64,000 bases of DNA, from assembly GCF_000772955.1 (NCBI RefSeq), contig NZ_JPVO01000052.1:1-64000 (forward strand), read 5' to 3'. The position numbers and the translations under genes were made by a program. Within the stretch, counting starts at the first letter, position 1. Every line of letters starts with the position of its first letter. The notes beneath the pieces were generated by a model, which saw only the letters and a program-made list of their open reading frames with translations, searched no databases and was not told the origin of the DNA. Source of the DNA: Ureibacillus sinduriensis BLB-1 = JCM 15800 (GTDB lineage: Bacteria; Bacillota; Bacilli; Bacillales_A; Planococcaceae). Below are positions 61,213 to 64,000 of the stretch, in pieces.

Positions 61213-64000
61213 TTATAAGTAACCCTCAATCCCTGGTATTTCATCTAATTGAAGTAATAAATCAAAGAATCCCTTCATTTCACCATCAAAAAACTTAAAT
61301 ACTTCTTGTTGTCCAAAGTTATCGATTGCTTCATCTAATTGATCTAACTGAAAAGAGAGTATATTTGAAATTCTATTTTTCTCTCCTGACAAAGTAGAAT
61401 TTTCGAAACTTTTTTTGAAATTAATTAATAATTCTTCAATACTACTTGTTAAGGAAGAAAGAGCATAAAAATTTGGTATAGAAAACGGGCAATTCTTACA
61501 CGATAATGCTCTTTTCTTACAACCATCCTCTGAATATAAGCATTGATAATGTTCTTCTTTACTTGGAAGTAAATTATTTTGTATATTGAATAAAAAGTTT
61601 GTTGCTTCTTCGAATCCCATAGATAGAATTCTATTAGCAACTAATTTTTTATCAGCAGTAATAGAGTTAACATACCCAGAAGTTGCTTCAATTTTTAGTA
61701 CGCCACCTAGTTTATTACTTAGTACCTCAATTTCCAATGTTCGTTGTTCTCTATTAGTTAACTCTCCAAATATGACTTCTGCAATTAGATTAGGTATGAA
61801 TCCAAATTCTCTTCTTTGAAATAACTGGCGTGATAGATGATCAATTTCCTCTTGCGGTATATCAATATAAATATTTGTAGTTTCAAAATCTTCATGCGAC
61901 CTTAGTCTCTGAGCTATTTCAAGTGCAGCACTACTTTTTCCTTTTTTTACTAATAATACATATAAATAAGACAATAGAGATCTGTTCATTTTTCTACTTC
62001 TAAAAACAAATTCATTATCATAAAATTCAGAAAAAAATTCTCTTTGTTTTATTTCGTTAAATACTTGGTTCTTGTTTGAAAAGTTTATTATGTGGCTTAT
62101 TCTCTTTTCCTTAGAATTTGTTAATATCCCCATTTCGATTTTTCTTGTTCTTATTTCACACAAAATTGCAGCAGTAGCAAAAGAAACTCTTAAGTCATCT
62201 GAGCAAAAGAATTGTGAAGTAGCTTGAGTTTTGGATACTTTAATATCTTTACGAATTATTTGATTAACTACTAAATTAGCTTGGGAATCTGATAGATTAT
62301 TATCTATAAACCACTTCTCATCAAAGTTCATATCGTATAATTCCTCTAAATCAATACGTGGTATATTATAAATAACATCAGAATGTCTCCATGCATTGTT
62401 CATATGTACTAATACATATAACCAAGAAGATGAATAATTAGAATATTCTCCATTATTTATATTACTAACATCTGAGATAGCTTTTATTTTATGTAATTCG
62501 AGATTATTAACATAATTAAGTAGCTCTTGATATTCAGTAAAATCATAGATTCCTTTTTCAATTTGTTCGCTTGAATAATTGTAAGGGTTAGTAATCCAAT
62601 CAAACCTAAATACTGGTTTATTGTTCATTTTCAGAACAGCATAATATTCTTTCAAGAATGTATGTAAGTACCTTTGTTGACTAACAGTAACTGTATTTAT
62701 ATTAAACAGTTCCAAATTAATCGAGTTTGCCGTTAATTCGTAAAGTTCCTTTTCTTGAGTAATACTAACCAAATGAGAGGTACATTTAACAAACTCTGAC
62801 ACCATTCTAGTCGTTGTTTTAATACTACCAGTAGTTAATTGTAATTTATCTTCGCAAAAGTTAAACCATTGCTGTTTGGTATACAAGATATTTTCCGAAA
62901 AATTTATTTCTAGAATTACTAGGTATCTTTTAAAGGCCTCAACTGGGTCTGAGTAATCAATTTGTGAGATTTGTTTTCTTAATATATATTCTTTATAAAT
63001 TTGATTAACAGGTTCTTTTAAATAAAAATTTTCAACTGACAATGCATCATCGAATGCTGTTCTAATTAGTGTGTTTCCTTTTAAAATTAATTCTCGCATT
63101 TGATCATTATAATAAGAACTCCCAAACATTTGCCTTATCTCTCTATTAGAATAATACTTCTCTCTATATTCTAATTGCCGAACTTTTAACTCATGTATTT
63201 TGTCTTTATCAAAATAAGCAACCCTCTTATTTGTAATAACTGGCTTAAGATTTTCTTCATCTAACAACTTGTAATATGTACGTCCTGTTAGATTTAGTAA
63301 TTTTATAACTTGTTGCTTTGAATAATAGTTATCAATATTCAAATACTTTTTAATTATATTCTCTATTTTTCTTTTATTATAAAATTGATGATTCCTAGAT
63401 TGACTAAATGAAATATTTTCAACACCATATTCTTTTGCTAATCTTACAACTATTGCATATGATAAATTGTGTATTTCTGAAAGCTCATTAAGAGATACAT
63501 GATCTTCTAGAAAACGAAGAATATCGCTTTTATTTATTAAATCTGTATAGCCGTGAACAGGCTTATTTAAATTTTCCACTCTAAATAATGTATTGTATTC
63601 ATATATTTTCGACCTGAATTTACCTATATTTCCAGGTCTATAACCTATAATTTTCTCAGCTGCGTCATGAAAAGGCATATTCGCTTCAAATAATTTTGTT
63701 ATATATGTAATATATTTTCTGAATGACTTTAAAGAAATATACATGAATCCATTTGTACCTATAATATATTCAATATTTCCTTTAAGTGCCCATGCTCTTA
63801 TTACATTTTGATTTTTATCGTGAAAATCTAAGCTTTCAGCTTTACCTAAAGTAATATAATCTCCATTATCTAATAAGGATTTTTTAGATATTAAATTTGC
63901 TACCCAATCAGATGGAAAGTATGTTAAAGAAGATCGTCCAATATTAACAGCCTTTACATTTTCTCGTTTTGCAATAGCATATATCACTCTATTTGGTATT
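61213..64000 (-). CDS. Large tyrosine recombinase (trio gene 1), runs off the window
   Basis: Protein of at least 924 residues. The C-terminal half has tyrosine-recombinase residues: Arg in NNAWRHSDVIY, Arg in FRSRKMNRSLLSYLY, His in LRSHEDFETTNIYID with Tyr nine residues later. A cysteine group (GCKKRALSCKNCPF) sits near the C-terminus. The N-terminal ~300 residues contain repeated HTH-like segments (LNELSEIHNLSYAIVVRLAKEYGV; QVIKLLNLTGRTYYKLLDEENL). A GTG at 63987 could start it, but the frame is open to the window edge, so it is treated as partial. Confidence 0.8.
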   Translation of the reverse strand, partial: IPNRVIYAIAKRENVKAVNIGRSSLTYFPSDWVANLISKKSLLDNGDYITLGKAESLDFHDKNQNVIRAWALKGNIEYIIGTNGFMYISLKSFRKYITYITKLFEANMPFHDAAEKIIGYRPGNIGKFRSKIYEYNTLFRVENLNKPVHGYTDLINKSDILRFLEDHVSLNELSEIHNLSYAIVVRLAKEYGVENISFSQSRNHQFYNKRKIENIIKKYLNIDNYYSKQQVIKLLNLTGRTYYKLLDEENLKPVITNKRVAYFDKDKIHELKVRQLEYREKYYSNREIRQMFGSSYYNDQMRELILKGNTLIRTAFDDALSVENFYLKEPVNQIYKEYILRKQISQIDYSDPVEAFKRYLVILEINFSENILYTKQQWFNFCEDKLQLTTGSIKTTTRMVSEFVKCTSHLVSITQEKELYELTANSINLELFNINTVTVSQQRYLHTFLKEYYAVLKMNNKPVFRFDWITNPYNYSSEQIEKGIYDFTEYQELLNYVNNLELHKIKAISDVSNINNGEYSNYSSSWLYVLVHMNNAWRHSDVIYNIPRIDLEELYDMNFDEKWFIDNNLSDSQANLVVNQIIRKDIKVSKTQATSQFFCSDDLRVSFATAAILCEIRTRKIEMGILTNSKEKRISHIINFSNKNQVFNEIKQREFFSEFYDNEFVFRSRKMNRSLLSYLYVLLVKKGKSSAALEIAQRLRSHEDFETTNIYIDIPQEEIDHLSRQLFQRREFGFIPNLIAEVIFGELTNREQRTLEIEVLSNKLGGVLKIEATSGYVNSITADKKLVANRILSMGFEEATNFLFNIQNNLLPSKEEHYQCLYSEDGCKKRALSCKNCPFSIPNFYALSSLTSSIEELLINFKKSFENSTLSGEKNRISNILSFQLDQLDEAIDNFGQQEVFKFFDGEMKGFFDLLLQLDEIPGIEGYL

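Noticed and set aside
1..64000. CRISPR arrays, tRNA and rRNA genes
   Set aside because: No regularly spaced repeat series and no tRNA or rRNA signatures were seen in the window.

Overview
This window comes from a low-GC, endospore-forming member of the Bacillales. Many genes keep the order of the Bacillus subtilis yug/yux/yuf/mrp and yui/yut/yun regions: yugJ, yugI, yugE-patB, yuxJ, pbpD, yufK, mrpABCDEFG, pepA (yuiE), yuiD, yuiB, yutM, yutI, yuzD, yutJ, yuzB, yutF, yutE, yutD, lipA, yunB, yunD, yunE, yunF. The sporulation gene yunB shows that it forms spores. The missing linkers (no kinB/kapB/kapD, yutC, yunA or yunC) suggest a Planococcaceae-type relative (Solibacillus/Lysinibacillus group) rather than Bacillus itself; that placement is inference.

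Layout. 0.2-7.4 kb: three transporters or membrane proteins, then alcohol dehydrogenase, glutamate dehydrogenase and RocA, which together turn proline/arginine-derived P5C into glutamate and then 2-oxoglutarate. 8.3-15.2 kb: small housekeeping genes, PatB, a cyclophilin, an MFS exporter and a class A penicillin-binding protein. 15.2-16.7 kb: a dead IS1182-like insertion between two copies of one hairpin. 16.7-23.2 kb: yufK and the complete seven-gene Mrp Na+/H+ antiporter operon. 23.2-27.1 kb: aminopeptidase, small membrane proteins and a NUDIX hydrolase.

27.1-36.6 kb: a 9.4-kb integrative element sits in the 3' end of yutM, the A-type Fe-S carrier gene. Direct repeats of 102 bp flank it and the element restores the coding end of the gene. 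It carries a tyrosine integrase, a serine resolvase, a replication-initiator-like protein, a DUF262/DUF1524 (GmrSD-like) protein, a putative phage abortive-infection membrane protein, and relics of an HNH nuclease and an IS1182 element. 36.6-48.6 kb: the conserved yut/yun block returns (Fe-S and lipoate biogenesis, HAD phosphatase, c-di-GMP-type HD-GYP protein, sulfite-exporter-like permease).

48.6-64.0 kb: yunF is cut off after its C-terminal part and a second, AT-rich island begins, which runs past the window. It holds an unrecognised three-gene operon, an XRE regulator with a palindromic operator, a divergent DGQHR (DndB-like) gene, a frameshifted small gene, an IS110 element with a likely bridge-RNA region, a T-box-controlled full-length leuS that may be a second copy, and a three-gene recombinase set (two tyrosine recombinases plus a coiled-coil protein) resembling the Tn554 tnpABC arrangement. 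The best candidates for an undescribed system are the divergent XRE/DGQHR/three-gene locus (48.7-52.7 kb) and the mobile leuS with its recombinase trio.
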